Shown: positions 9,108-16,913 of the stretch, in pieces
Layout of the letters: each line of letters starts with the position of its first letter
Position numbering within the stretch: position 1 is the stretch's first letter
Source of the DNA: Candidatus Solibacter sp.
Lineage (GTDB): Bacteria > Acidobacteriota > Terriglobia > Bryobacterales > Bryobacteraceae
Length of the DNA stretch: 33,416 nucleotides
Reading direction: 5' to 3'
NCBI GenBank assembly: GCA_025358475.1
Contig: JANYJN010000618.1
Coordinates: forward strand, 1 to 33,416
The notes under the pieces: generated by a model
What the model was told of the DNA's origin: nothing
The model's database searches: none
The model's input: only the letters and a program-made list of their open reading frames with translations
Position numbers and translations under genes: made by a program

Positions 9108-9279
9108 TGGCATTAGGCTCCGGCCTTGTGCATCCGAGCGGAAACTCGGACCCGGCTGGCTGGCGCGGCTGGTTCAGTGGCAGATACTCGGGGACGTGGT
9201 GGGCCTGTGCGGCGCATGGCGCGAGAGCCCGGCGACGGCCGAGCTGCGCCCAGATGCACAAGGCGGAGCCTTACGCCAC
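9107..9279. repeat. Inverted pair of a 27-bp dispersed repeat (REPIN/MITE-like)
   Basis: The copy at 9107-9134 begins GTGGCATTAGGCTCC and ends CCTTGTGCATC. The copy at 9253-9279 is its reverse complement (GATGCACAAGGCGG then AGCCTTACGCCAC) with about 24 of 27 matches and one inserted base. They flank 118 bp that I cannot match to any gene. Each unit has an internal palindrome, AAGGC-GGA-GCCTT. Single copies occur at 22156-22183 and 24139-24166. No target-site duplication is visible. The left copy overlaps the last base of the addA stop codon. Confidence 0.75.
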
Positions 9280-9415
9280 TTCCGCGCTGCATGTAGGCCA
9301 CGTGGGTCTGCGGCGAATATGGTGGGTGTCTCGCGTGTCGCCGAATTGGCTGCGTGGGCAAAGCGAAAAGTCTTCCTCGCCACGTCCGCCGTTGTCGCGA
9401 TCGTGGGAAAACGAA
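9280..9415. other. Gene-free spacer between repeats
   Basis: Together with the flanking repeats this makes a 357-bp gap between addA and the homoserine dehydrogenase gene. Open frames exist on both strands but none has a ribosome-binding site, recognisable domain or sensible protein composition. It may be part of a longer repeat unit linked to the copy at 9253-9279. Confidence 0.4.
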
Positions 9416-9464
9416 GTGGCATTGGGGGCTCCGCCTGCCAACCGCTTTTTAAGTAAGCGGAGCC
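9416..9464 (-). terminator. Hairpin after homoserine dehydrogenase, partly a degenerate repeat copy
   Basis: GGCTCCGC (9427-9434) is complementary to GCGGAGCC (9457-9464), directly after the minus-strand stop codon. An alternative inner pairing joins CCGCTT (9442-9447) to AAGCGG (9455-9460). The left part (GTGGCATTGGGGGCTCCGCC, 9416-9435) looks like a decayed copy of the dispersed repeat seen at 9107. There is no long T-run, so intrinsic termination is uncertain. Confidence 0.45.
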
Positions 9465-10430
9465 TTAGCGCAAGCTCACCAGATCGCTGAATACGCCATA
9501 CGCCGTCTGCTCCACCCCCGGAGCGATCGACACCGTTCCGAACGTGCCCATCAAATCCGTATGGAACAGAATCAGGTTGCTCGTCCCCGGCGTGCATGCC
9601 AGAAGGTCGCTCCGCTCCAGCACCTCGGCGCGCACCCGCAGCGACACGCCGCGGCTGGTTCGCCGCCCCCGGCTCACCAGCCGCACCGTCTTTCCATCGC
9701 GCGCCATCTCCATCACCCGCTCCGGTGTCAGCCGCCTAATCCCCCGCGTGGTCACGCGTTGCGGGGTAGTTCGCGCGTCCATCAGCACGTTGGCCAGCGC
9801 CGCCGTCTTGGCTGCCGAGTCCCAGCCATCCACGTCGTACGCCCCATCGCCCTCCGTGATCCCCAGGCGCCGCGCCTCCGCCAGCCCGGCGTCAAAGCTC
9901 CCGCCTCTTTCCATGGTCTCGATCACCACCTTCGACGTCGAATTCAAGACCCCGGTGAACCCCAACACCTTCACCCCGGGCATCGTGTGCCGCCACAGGT
10001 TGAACACCGGCGCTCCATCCATCACGCTGGATTCGAACCGGAAGCCCACCCCCTGCCGCGCCGCCAGGTCGCGCAACGCCGCGTACGCGTGCGCGATCGG
10101 CCCTTTGTTCGCCGTCACCACGTGCATGTGCCTCGCCATGGCCGCCCGAATGTGCGCCGTCGCCGGCTCCCCCGTGGATGGATTGAGGGTGGTCAACTCC
10201 ACCGCCACCTCCGCCCGCGCCGCCTCTAGAAACTCTTCCACCGATGCCGCCCGCGCCCCGAACTGGGCAGCCTCCATCACTTCGGCGGGCAACCCCGCCG
10301 CGTCCACCGCCGTGCCGTGCCGCAGCGTATGGACCCCCGTGATGGTGAAGGGAAACTCCTTGTGCTTCTCCCTCAGCAACCGCGCCAGGGCGCGCCCCAC
10401 GTTGCCGTACCCGATAATTGCCAGCTTCAA
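9465..10430 (-). CDS. hom: Homoserine dehydrogenase
   Basis: Reduces aspartate semialdehyde to homoserine with NAD(P)H in the threonine/methionine branch. The 321-aa protein opens with the dinucleotide fold LAIIGYGNVGRALARLL. It then has VTANKGPIA, the substrate-domain stretch ESSVMDGAPVFNL, GVLNSTSKVVIETM, and the catalytic region DVDGWDSAAKTAALANV with the expected Asp and Lys. There is no C-terminal ACT domain, so it is the short form that lacks the usual allosteric module. I start it at TTG 10428-10430, immediately before the nucleotide-binding strand; the longer frame to 10514 runs across the divergent promoter region. A TACAAT lies 6 nt upstream and no Shine-Dalgarno is seen, so the transcript may be leaderless. 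It is not in an operon with other amino-acid genes. Confidence 0.85.
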   Translation of the reverse strand: MKLAIIGYGNVGRALARLLREKHKEFPFTITGVHTLRHGTAVDAAGLPAEVMEAAQFGARAASVEEFLEAARAEVAVELTTLNPSTGEPATAHIRAAMARHMHVVTANKGPIAHAYAALRDLAARQGVGFRFESSVMDGAPVFNLWRHTMPGVKVLGFTGVLNSTSKVVIETMERGGSFDAGLAEARRLGITEGDGAYDVDGWDSAAKTAALANVLMDARTTPQRVTTRGIRRLTPERVMEMARDGKTVRLVSRGRRTSRGVSLRVRAEVLERSDLLACTPGTSNLILFHTDLMGTFGTVSIAPGVEQTAYGVFSDLVSLR

Positions 10431-10436
10431 GGTTCG

Positions 10437-10442
10437 ATTGTA
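10437..10442 (-). promoter_or_regulatory. -10 element, probable leaderless promoter of hom
   Basis: On the minus strand GGCTACAAT reads as a near extended -10, with TACAAT ending 6 nt before the TTG start. No good -35 is seen. The 107-bp gap is shared with the divergent S9 peptidase promoter. Confidence 0.5.
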
Positions 10443-10521
10443 GCCTGTCTTCCCGCGCGGGCGGTGGAGTGCGTGAGGCGCGGCAGCGGGACTGAAGGGG
10501 CTGCGTGGCACCAAACGGACA

Positions 10522-10530
10522 TGCTACGAT
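10522..10530 (+). promoter_or_regulatory. Extended -10 of the S9 peptidase gene
   Basis: TGCTACGAT matches the extended -10 pattern (TG-N-TANNNT) and ends 7 nt before the ATG at 10538, which predicts a transcript with little or no leader. Confidence 0.5.
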
Positions 10531-10537
10531 TTTGGCC

Positions 10538-13204
10538 ATGACTCCTAAGATTCTGGCGATTCTGCTGTTGGCCTCCGCGGCTCTGCTCCCTGCTCAGGGC
10601 CTGCCGCCGCTGATCGATCGCGAACTGCTGTTCGGCAATCCGGAGATAGCCGGCGGGCAGATCTCTCCCGATGGGAAGTATCTCGCGTTCTTGAAGCCTT
10701 GGAACGGCACGCTCAACATCTGGGTCAAAAAGACGGCGGAGCCGTTCAGCGCGGCGCGGCTATTGACGACGGAAGCCAAGCGGCCGGTGTCCGGGTACGG
10801 GTGGACGTGGGACGGCAAGTACGTCGCGTACGTGAAAGACAATGACGGAGACGAGAACTACAACTTGTACGCGGTGGACCCCGCGGCCACGCCGGCGGCG
10901 GGCGCGCAGGCGCCGCCATCGCGCGACCTGACCGGGTTGAAGGGCGTGCGCGTGATTCAGTACAGCGCGCCGAAGAACGATCCGGACACGGTGTATATCG
11001 GGATCAACGATCGCGACAAGGCCTGGCACGATCTCTACAAACTGAAGATTTCGACCGGCGAAAAGACGCTGATTCGCAAGAACACGGAGAAGATTGCGGC
11101 TTGGTTTTTCGATCTGAAGGGCCAGTTGCGGATGGCTGCGCGGACGGCCGACAACGGCGACACGGAACTGCTCCGCACGGACCCCGCCGGGTTCACCAAG
11201 ATTTACTCGTGCAACGTGAATGAAAGCTGCGGACCGCAGCGCTTCCACAAAGACGGCAAGCGCGTCTACATTGAGACCAACCAGGGCGACGCCATGGATC
11301 TGACGGCGCTGATGCTGCTTGACGTGCAAACCGGCAAGACCGAGTTAGTGGAATCCGACCCCTTGAAACGGGCCGATCTGGGCAGCGTCATGTTTTCGGA
11401 AGTGACCGACGAACTGGCGCTGACCACATACACCGACGAGCGAACGCGGCGCTATTTCCACGATAAGACGTTGGAGAGCGACTACAAATGGCTGCAAGGC
11501 AAGCTGCCAGGGAAGGAGATCGGGTTCGGGTCGCGCACGTTGGACGAGAGTCTCTGGCTGGTGAGTGCCCGTTCCGACAGGGAGCCCTCGGAGACGTACC
11601 TGTACAACCGCAAGGCGAAGACGCTGGTGCTGCAGTACCGGCTGTACGAGAAGTTGCCGCGCGAATCGCTGGCCGCGATGCAGGTGGTGAAGTACAAATC
11701 GTCGGACGGGCTGGAGATTCCAGCCTACCTGACGCTGCCAAAGGGCGTTCCGGCCAAAGGGTTGCCCGTGCTGTTGATTCCGCACGGCGGTCCGTGGGCG
11801 CGCGATAACTGGGGCTACAATCCGCTGGCGCAGTTTTTCGCCAATCGTGGCTACGCGGTGCTGATGCCGAACTTCCGGGGGTCCACGGGGTACGGCAAGA
11901 AGTATCTCAACGCGGGCAACGGAGAGTGGGGACGCAAAATGCAGGACGATCTCACGTGGGGCGTGAAGTACCTGGTGGTGGAAGGCATCGCGGACCCGAA
12001 GCGTGTGGGAATTCTGGGCGGGTCGTACGGCGGATACGCGGCGTTGGCTGGGGTGGCGTTCACGCCGGATCTGTATCGCGCGGCGGTGGACATTGTGGGG
12101 CCGTCGAACCTGCTGACCCTGCTGGATGCGATACCGGCGTATTGGGAGGCGGGGCGGAAACAGATGTACTCCCGCATGGCGGACCCGGGAACGCCGGCCG
12201 GCAAGGCGTGGATGAAGGAGCGCTCGCCGCTGAATTCGGCCGACAAGATCAAGACGGCGCTCATGGTGGTGCAGGGCGCCAATGACCCGCGGGTGAACCG
12301 CGCGGAGGCGGAGCAACTTGTGATCGCGCTGCGCGACCGCAATTTCCCGGTGGAGTACGTGATGGCGCCCGACGAGGGCCACGGGTTTGCGCGGCCAGTG
12401 AACAACATGGCGATGTTCATGGCGGCGGAGCGATTCCTGGCCAAGCACCTGGACGGCCGTTACCAGGCAGGCGGAACGCCGGAGGTAGTGAAACGTCTGG
12501 CGGAGATTACGGTGGATCCCAAAACGGTGACGCTTTCGAAGAAAGTGGAAGGGGCGGCGGTGGGAGTGCCGAAGCCGGCGGTGGATCTGAAGCCGGGGAC
12601 GTTCAAGTACCAGGCAAAGATTGCGATGGGCGGGAAGGAGATTCCGCTGGGCATTTCGGTGGTGGTAAAGGAAGAAGGCGGCGGCTGGAGCGTGGCGCAG
12701 ACGATGGAGACGCCGCAGGGCCCGGCCGTCCAGACGGTGTCGTTGGAGAAGGGCACGCTGATTGTGCGCAAGATGAACATCAATCAGGGGCCGGTATCGG
12801 TGGTGGTGGATTTCGCCGGCGGGAAGGCTTCGGGGAAGTTGAGCATGGGCGGGCAGGATCGGCCGGTGGCGGCGGAACTCGGCGGCGAGTTGTTCGCGGA
12901 TTCGGCGAGCCAGTGGAGCGCGATCGGGTGCCTGCCCCTGGCGGAGGGGTATAGCGCCACTTTCCGTAATTTTTCCGTGCAGACGCAGAAGGTGAAGCTG
13001 CTGGAGGCGAAGGTGGCCGGGGTGGAGACGGTGACGGTGCCGGCCGGGAAATTCGCGACCTGGAAGGTGGAAATCGCCTCGGTGGACGGCGGCAGCGACC
13101 ATACGACGGTGTGGGTCGCGAAGGAGTCCCGGGCGACGGTGAAGATGTCGTCGGTGATGGCCTCGACGGGCGGCGCCACGATGACGGCGGAGTTGATGCC
13201 GTAG
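10538..13204 (+). CDS. Secreted S9 family prolyl-oligopeptidase-type peptidase with extra C-terminal domain
   Basis: The 888-aa protein has a signal peptide (MTPKILAILLLASAALLPAQ). A beta-propeller-like region follows (about 35-400, with SPDGKYLAF and TWDGKYVAYVKDNDGD blades), then the alpha/beta-hydrolase domain. The catalytic triad is visible: Ser496 in GGSYGGYA, Asp583 in GANDPRVN, His615 in DEGHGF. It should cleave short peptides outside the cytoplasm; specificity is unknown. Typical members end soon after the His. Here about 240 residues follow (about 650-888), rich in beta strands (GTFKYQAKIAMGGKEIPLG, VTVPAGKFATWKVEIAS), resembling DUF3108-type lipid-binding-like domains. The start at 10538 is chosen because the signal peptide begins there and an extended -10 lies 7 nt upstream. 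It converges on lepA. Confidence 0.85.
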   Translation: MTPKILAILLLASAALLPAQGLPPLIDRELLFGNPEIAGGQISPDGKYLAFLKPWNGTLNIWVKKTAEPFSAARLLTTEAKRPVSGYGWTWDGKYVAYVKDNDGDENYNLYAVDPAATPAAGAQAPPSRDLTGLKGVRVIQYSAPKNDPDTVYIGINDRDKAWHDLYKLKISTGEKTLIRKNTEKIAAWFFDLKGQLRMAARTADNGDTELLRTDPAGFTKIYSCNVNESCGPQRFHKDGKRVYIETNQGDAMDLTALMLLDVQTGKTELVESDPLKRADLGSVMFSEVTDELALTTYTDERTRRYFHDKTLESDYKWLQGKLPGKEIGFGSRTLDESLWLVSARSDREPSETYLYNRKAKTLVLQYRLYEKLPRESLAAMQVVKYKSSDGLEIPAYLTLPKGVPAKGLPVLLIPHGGPWARDNWGYNPLAQFFANRGYAVLMPNFRGSTGYGKKYLNAGNGEWGRKMQDDLTWGVKYLVVEGIADPKRVGILGGSYGGYAALAGVAFTPDLYRAAVDIVGPSNLLTLLDAIPAYWEAGRKQMYSRMADPGTPAGKAWMKERSPLNSADKIKTALMVVQGANDPRVNRAEAEQLVIALRDRNFPVEYVMAPDEGHGFARPVNNMAMFMAAERFLAKHLDGRYQAGGTPEVVKRLAEITVDPKTVTLSKKVEGAAVGVPKPAVDLKPGTFKYQAKIAMGGKEIPLGISVVVKEEGGGWSVAQTMETPQGPAVQTVSLEKGTLIVRKMNINQGPVSVVVDFAGGKASGKLSMGGQDRPVAAELGGELFADSASQWSAIGCLPLAEGYSATFRNFSVQTQKVKLLEAKVAGVETVTVPAGKFATWKVEIASVDGGSDHTTVWVAKESRATVKMSSVMASTGGATMTAELMP

Positions 13205-13246
13205 GGGGGGATGGGCGAGCGGCCGCCCGAGTTCCCCGGCAATGGC

Positions 13247-15061
13247 CTAGTCTTCGTCCGGCGATTGTCCGACTTTCAGCACGCTGAGGAAGGCTTCCTG
13301 GGGAATGTCCACGCGGCCGACGCGCTTCATCCGCTTCTTGCCTTCCTTCTGCTTTTCCAGGAGTTTGCGCTTGCGGCTGATGTCGCCGCCGTAGCACTTG
13401 GCGATCACGTTCTTGCGCAGCGGCGAAATAGTTTCGCGGGCCACGATCTTGTTGCCGATGGCGGCTTGCAGCGCCACCTCGAACATCTGTCTGGGAATCA
13501 ACTTGCGGAGGCGGTGGATCAGATCTTTGCCGCGCTCGAAGGCGAATTCCTTGTGCACGATGATGCAGAGCGCATCCACCGTTTCGCCGGCCACCAGTAC
13601 ATCCAGCTTCACCATGGGAGAGACGCGGTATCCGGAGAGGTGATAGTCCAGGGACGCGTAGCCGCGGGAGACGGATTTCAGACGGTCGTAGAAATCCAGC
13701 ACGATTTCGTTGAGCGGCAGTTCATAGACCAGCATGACGCGGCCGCCCCCCAGGTGCTCGAACTTCTTCTGGGTGCCGCGCTTCTCTTCCAGCAGTTTGA
13801 GAATGCCGCCGATGTACTCCTCCTGGGTGAGCACGCTGGCATCGATGATGGGCTCTTCGATCTGCTTGATGGCGCTGGGGTCTGGGAACTTGGTGGGGTT
13901 ATCCACCTCGATCACCTCGCCGGAGTTGGCGGTGATGCGGTAGCGGACGCCCGGCGCGGTGGTGATGAGGTCGATATTGAACTCACGCTCCAGGCGCTCC
14001 TGGACGATCTCCAGATGCAGCAGGCCGAGGAATCCGCAGCGGAAGCCGAAACCGAGGGCCACCGAGTTTTCGGGTTCGAAATTGAAGGCGCTATCGTTGA
14101 GTCGGAGCTTTTCCAGGGCGTCGCGCAACAGGCCGTGTTCGTGGCTTTCGACGGGGTAGAGGCCGGCGAACACCATGGGCTTGATGATCTCGAAGCCGGG
14201 CAGCGGTTCGGCGGCGGGGTTTTCGTGATCGGTGACAGTGTCGCCGATCTTGGCGTCGCTGACGGTCTTGATATTGGCGTACAGGTAGCCCACCTCGCCG
14301 GCCTGCAGTTCGTCGCAGGGCGTGGCCTTGGGCGCCTGGTAGCCGAGCCCTTCCACTTCGAACACCTGCCCGTTGGCCATCAGGCGGATCTTCTGGCCCA
14401 GGCGGATGCGGCCGTCCAGGATGCGCATCAGGATGATGACGCCGCGGTAGCTGTCGAACCAGGAGTCGAAGATGAGGGCGCGCAGCGGCAGGTCGGGCGA
14501 CCCCTTGGGATGCGGCACCAGGTGGACCACGGCTTCCAGGATCTCGTGGATGCCGACGCCCTGCTTGGCGCTGCACAGCACGGCGTCGCGCGCGTCCAAG
14601 CCAATGATGGTTTCGATCTGCTCGCGGATGCGTTCGGGTTCGGCGGCGGGGAGATCGATCTTGTTGATGACGGGGATGATTTCCAGGTTGTGGTGGAGCG
14701 CCAGGTAGGTATTGGCGAGGGTTTGGGCTTCCACGCCCTGGGAGGCGTCCACCACCAGCAGGGCGCCTTCGCAGGCTTGCAGGCTGCGCGAAACTTCGTA
14801 GGAGAAATCGACGTGGCCGGGGGTATCGATCAGGTTGAGTTGGTAGAGCACGCCATCGTCGGCGCGGTAATTGAGGCGGACGGCGTGGGCCTTGATGGTG
14901 ATGCCGCGCTCGCGTTCCAGGTCCATGGAATCGAGGACCTGCTCCATCATTTCGCGCTGCGAGAGGGCGCCGGTGACTTCCAGCAGGCGGTCGGCGAGGG
15001 TGCTCTTGCCGTGGTCGATGTGCGCAATGATAGAGAAATTCCGAATGAACTCGCGATCCAT
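13247..15061 (-). CDS. lepA: Elongation factor 4 (LepA)
   Basis: This ribosome-associated translational GTPase acts on stalled or back-translocated ribosomes, or in 30S assembly. The 604-aa length is normal for the family. G-domain motifs are intact: AHIDHGKST (G1), DTPGHVDF (G3), NKIDLP (G4). EF-G-like domains follow, then the family-specific C-terminal domain ([37 protein letters not shown]). The ATG at 15059-15061 begins the standard [16 protein letters not shown]. Upstream, an extended -10 (TGGGATAAT) gives a leader of about 20 nt without a clear Shine-Dalgarno. The gene diverges from the enoyl-CoA hydratase operon across a 109-bp gap and converges with the S9 peptidase gene. Confidence 0.97.
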   Translation of the reverse strand: MDREFIRNFSIIAHIDHGKSTLADRLLEVTGALSQREMMEQVLDSMDLERERGITIKAHAVRLNYRADDGVLYQLNLIDTPGHVDFSYEVSRSLQACEGALLVVDASQGVEAQTLANTYLALHHNLEIIPVINKIDLPAAEPERIREQIETIIGLDARDAVLCSAKQGVGIHEILEAVVHLVPHPKGSPDLPLRALIFDSWFDSYRGVIILMRILDGRIRLGQKIRLMANGQVFEVEGLGYQAPKATPCDELQAGEVGYLYANIKTVSDAKIGDTVTDHENPAAEPLPGFEIIKPMVFAGLYPVESHEHGLLRDALEKLRLNDSAFNFEPENSVALGFGFRCGFLGLLHLEIVQERLEREFNIDLITTAPGVRYRITANSGEVIEVDNPTKFPDPSAIKQIEEPIIDASVLTQEEYIGGILKLLEEKRGTQKKFEHLGGGRVMLVYELPLNEIVLDFYDRLKSVSRGYASLDYHLSGYRVSPMVKLDVLVAGETVDALCIIVHKEFAFERGKDLIHRLRKLIPRQMFEVALQAAIGNKIVARETISPLRKNVIAKCYGGDISRKRKLLEKQKEGKKRMKRVGRVDIPQEAFLSVLKVGQSPDED

Positions 15062-15087
15062 GTGGTAGGGGGTTGGCCTGAAACCTA

Positions 15088-15096
15088 ATTATCCCA
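15088..15096 (-). promoter_or_regulatory. Extended -10 of lepA
   Basis: The minus strand reads TGGGATAAT here, an extended -10 with hexamer GATAAT, 26 nt before the lepA ATG. No convincing -35 is present, as is usual for extended -10 promoters. Confidence 0.5.
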
Positions 15097-15154
15097 CACG
15101 GGCGCGCGGCATAGGACGGCAGGAACCGACGAAAGCAGCGATGTGGAAGCGCGG

Positions 15155-15163
15155 TGCTACACT
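15155..15163 (+). promoter_or_regulatory. Extended -10, probable leaderless promoter of the ECH-ribH-nusB operon
   Basis: TGCTACACT ends 7 nt before the ATG at 15171. Transcription would then start at or next to the start codon. No Shine-Dalgarno precedes the ATG. Confidence 0.5.
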
Positions 15164-15170
15164 GATTCCG

Positions 15171-15956
15171 ATGCCTTATCGCCACATTCTCTTCCAGTTG
15201 GAGGAGTCGGGTATCGTTTTGCTCACGGTCAACCGGCCGGAGAAGCTCAACGCTCTGTCGGGTGCGGTGATCGGCGAACTGGCCGACGCTTTCAGCCGCG
15301 TGGCGAACGAGGCCGAGATCCGCGCGGCTATATTGACCGGTGCGGGAGAGAAGGCGTTCGTGGCCGGCGCCGATATCGGCGAACTGGCGGCGCTTTCGCC
15401 TTACCAGGCGCGCGCCTTCGCGCTGCGCGGGCAGGCGGTATTGCGTCAACTGGAGACATGCGGCAAGCCGTCGGTGGCCGCTGTCAACGGGTTTGCCCTG
15501 GGCGGCGGGCTGGAACTGGCGATGGCGTGCACGGTGCGCTTCGCCAGCGAAAGCGCCAGACTGGGGCAGCCGGAAGTGAAGCTCGGGATCATACCGGGCT
15601 ATGGCGGCACGCAGCGTTTGCCGCGCCTGGTGGGGCGCGGGCGCGCGCTGGAAATGCTGCTGTCTGGCGAGGCGATTGTGGCGGCGGAGGCGTACCGCAT
15701 CGGGTTGGTGAATGCCGTGTTGCCGGGGGCGGAGCTGTTGGATTACTGCCGCGGTTGGCTCGGTAAGGTGCTCGCCAACGGTCCGCTAGCCGTCGGCTTG
15801 GTGCTGGACGCGGTGGATACGGGCCTGGCGAGCGGGCTGGAGGAAGGGCTGCGGTTTGAGGCCGCCGCATTCGGCGTCAGCGCGGCGACGCAAGATTGCA
15901 GAGAAGGTACGCGGGCGTTTCTGGAGAAGCGGCGCGCGGCGTTTACAGGGAAGTGA
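15171..15956 (+). CDS. Enoyl-CoA hydratase/isomerase family protein
   Basis: A 261-aa crotonase-fold enzyme that most likely hydrates 2-enoyl-CoA. The N-terminal NRPEKLNAL, the oxyanion-hole and CoA-binding segment (AFVAGADIGELA) and the active-site region (NGFALGGGLELAMAC, LGQPEVKLGIIPGYGGTQRL) are all intact. Both glutamates used by true hydratases are present, in GGLELA and QPEVKL, so hydratase rather than only isomerase activity is expected. The start at 15171 is preferred over an in-frame ATG at 15141 because the longer form adds ten unrelated residues and would lie upstream of the -10. The stop is 3 nt before ribH, so the genes are probably co-transcribed, though the metabolic link with riboflavin is not obvious. 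Confidence 0.9.
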   Translation: MPYRHILFQLEESGIVLLTVNRPEKLNALSGAVIGELADAFSRVANEAEIRAAILTGAGEKAFVAGADIGELAALSPYQARAFALRGQAVLRQLETCGKPSVAAVNGFALGGGLELAMACTVRFASESARLGQPEVKLGIIPGYGGTQRLPRLVGRGRALEMLLSGEAIVAAEAYRIGLVNAVLPGAELLDYCRGWLGKVLANGPLAVGLVLDAVDTGLASGLEEGLRFEAAAFGVSAATQDCREGTRAFLEKRRAAFTGK

Positions 15957-15959
15957 GAT

Positions 15960-16436
15960 ATGTCGAAAGTATTTGAAGGCCAGTTATCGGCGGCGGGGCT
16001 GCGCTTCGCGATTGTCGTGAGCCGCTTCAACAGTTTCATCACGGAGCGCCTGCTGGGCGGGGCGATGGATGCCCTCAACCGTGCCGGCGGTAGCGCGGAT
16101 TTAATCGATGTCATCAAGGTTCCGGGCTCCTGGGAAGTGCCCATGATCGCGGGTGAAGTGGCGCGGCAGAAGCGCTATGACGCGGTGATCTGCCTGAGCG
16201 CCGTCATCCGCGGCGACACGCCGCACTTCGATTACGTGGCGGCGGAAGCGGCCAAAGGGATTGCGCAGGTGGCGTCAGAGACCGGCGTTCCGGTGGCGTT
16301 CGGGGTGCTCACTACCAACACGCTGGAGCAGGCCATCGATCGGGCCGGCGCCAAGGGCGGCAATAAAGGCTTCGACGCGGCGATGACCGCTATCGAAATG
16401 GCCAATCTGCTGCGCACCCTGCGGCAGGCCACCTAA
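15960..16436 (+). CDS. ribH: 6,7-dimethyl-8-ribityllumazine synthase
   Basis: Condenses the ribityl-aminouracil intermediate with dihydroxybutanone phosphate to lumazine, the last-but-one step of riboflavin synthesis. The 158-aa length and all core motifs fit: [17 protein letters not shown], the substrate loop [15 protein letters not shown], the phosphate/catalytic segment [14 protein letters not shown] with the conserved His, and [29 protein letters not shown] supplies the ribosome-binding site. It lies 3 nt after the enoyl-CoA hydratase stop and its TAA abuts the nusB ATG. The ribH-nusB pairing is common in bacteria. Other riboflavin genes are not in the window. Confidence 0.96.
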   Translation: MSKVFEGQLSAAGLRFAIVVSRFNSFITERLLGGAMDALNRAGGSADLIDVIKVPGSWEVPMIAGEVARQKRYDAVICLSAVIRGDTPHFDYVAAEAAKGIAQVASETGVPVAFGVLTTNTLEQAIDRAGAKGGNKGFDAAMTAIEMANLLRTLRQAT

Positions 16437-16844
16437 ATGGCTTCCCGCCGTAGAGCCCGGCAGCGCGCGCTGCAGATCCTCTTCATCTGGGATGCCCGCA
16501 AGCAGCCCGTGGAAGAGGCGATCGACGCCTATTACGACGCCCTCTACTCGGAGGAAGAGCTGGAACGCGACCCTTTCGTGGCCCTATTGGTGCGCGGCAC
16601 GGTGGAGCATCTGGCCGAGGTGGACGACCGGATCACGCGGCATGCAGAGCACTGGCGCATGGAGCGTATGCCGGCGGTGGACCGCAATATCCTGCGTCTG
16701 GCGGTGTACGAAATGACGCGTGGCGGCACGCCGGCGCCGGTGACCATCGACGAGGCGCTGGAGTTGGCGCGCAAGTTCTCCGGGGAAGACTCGGTGCAGT
16801 TCGTCAACGGTGTCCTGGACGCGGTGCGCCGCGAAATGACGTAG
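16437..16844 (+). CDS. nusB: Transcription antitermination factor NusB
   Basis: A 135-aa, all-helical RNA-binding protein that joins NusE (S10) on boxA for rRNA antitermination. The N-terminal arginine-rich RNA-binding helix (RRRARQRALQILF), the core (DRNILRLAVYEM) and the C-terminal signature (TIDEALELARKFSGEDSVQFVNGVLDAVRRE) are all present. The ATG follows the ribH stop directly, so translation is probably coupled. It is the last gene of the three-gene operon; the next gene has its own -10. Confidence 0.96.
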   Translation: MASRRRARQRALQILFIWDARKQPVEEAIDAYYDALYSEEELERDPFVALLVRGTVEHLAEVDDRITRHAEHWRMERMPAVDRNILRLAVYEMTRGGTPAPVTIDEALELARKFSGEDSVQFVNGVLDAVRREMT

Positions 16845-16883
16845 CCAAACGGCGGCTGACCGCGTCTCAATCAGCAGGTACGT

Positions 16884-16889
16884 TATACT
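16884..16889 (+). promoter_or_regulatory. -10 element of the S41 protease gene
   Basis: TATACT within ACGTTATACTTCG lies 24 nt before the ATG at 16914. A weak AAGAGG between them may act as ribosome-binding site. Confidence 0.45.
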
Positions 16890-16913
16890 TCGCTTAAGAG
16901 GACGGATTTCCGC

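Noticed and set aside
9196-9490. Short frames on both strands in the addA-hom gap
   Set aside because: They run through repeat copies, lack ribosome-binding sites and extend into the hom gene or its hairpin.
11345-13102. Long open frame (585 codons) antisense to the S9 peptidase gene
   Set aside because: High-GC shadow frame. The product is rich in His/Arg with no domain, while the sense strand encodes a complete peptidase.
13211-15088. 625-codon open frame antisense to lepA
   Set aside because: The sense strand is an intact, highly conserved lepA; the antisense product has the skewed composition typical of shadow frames.
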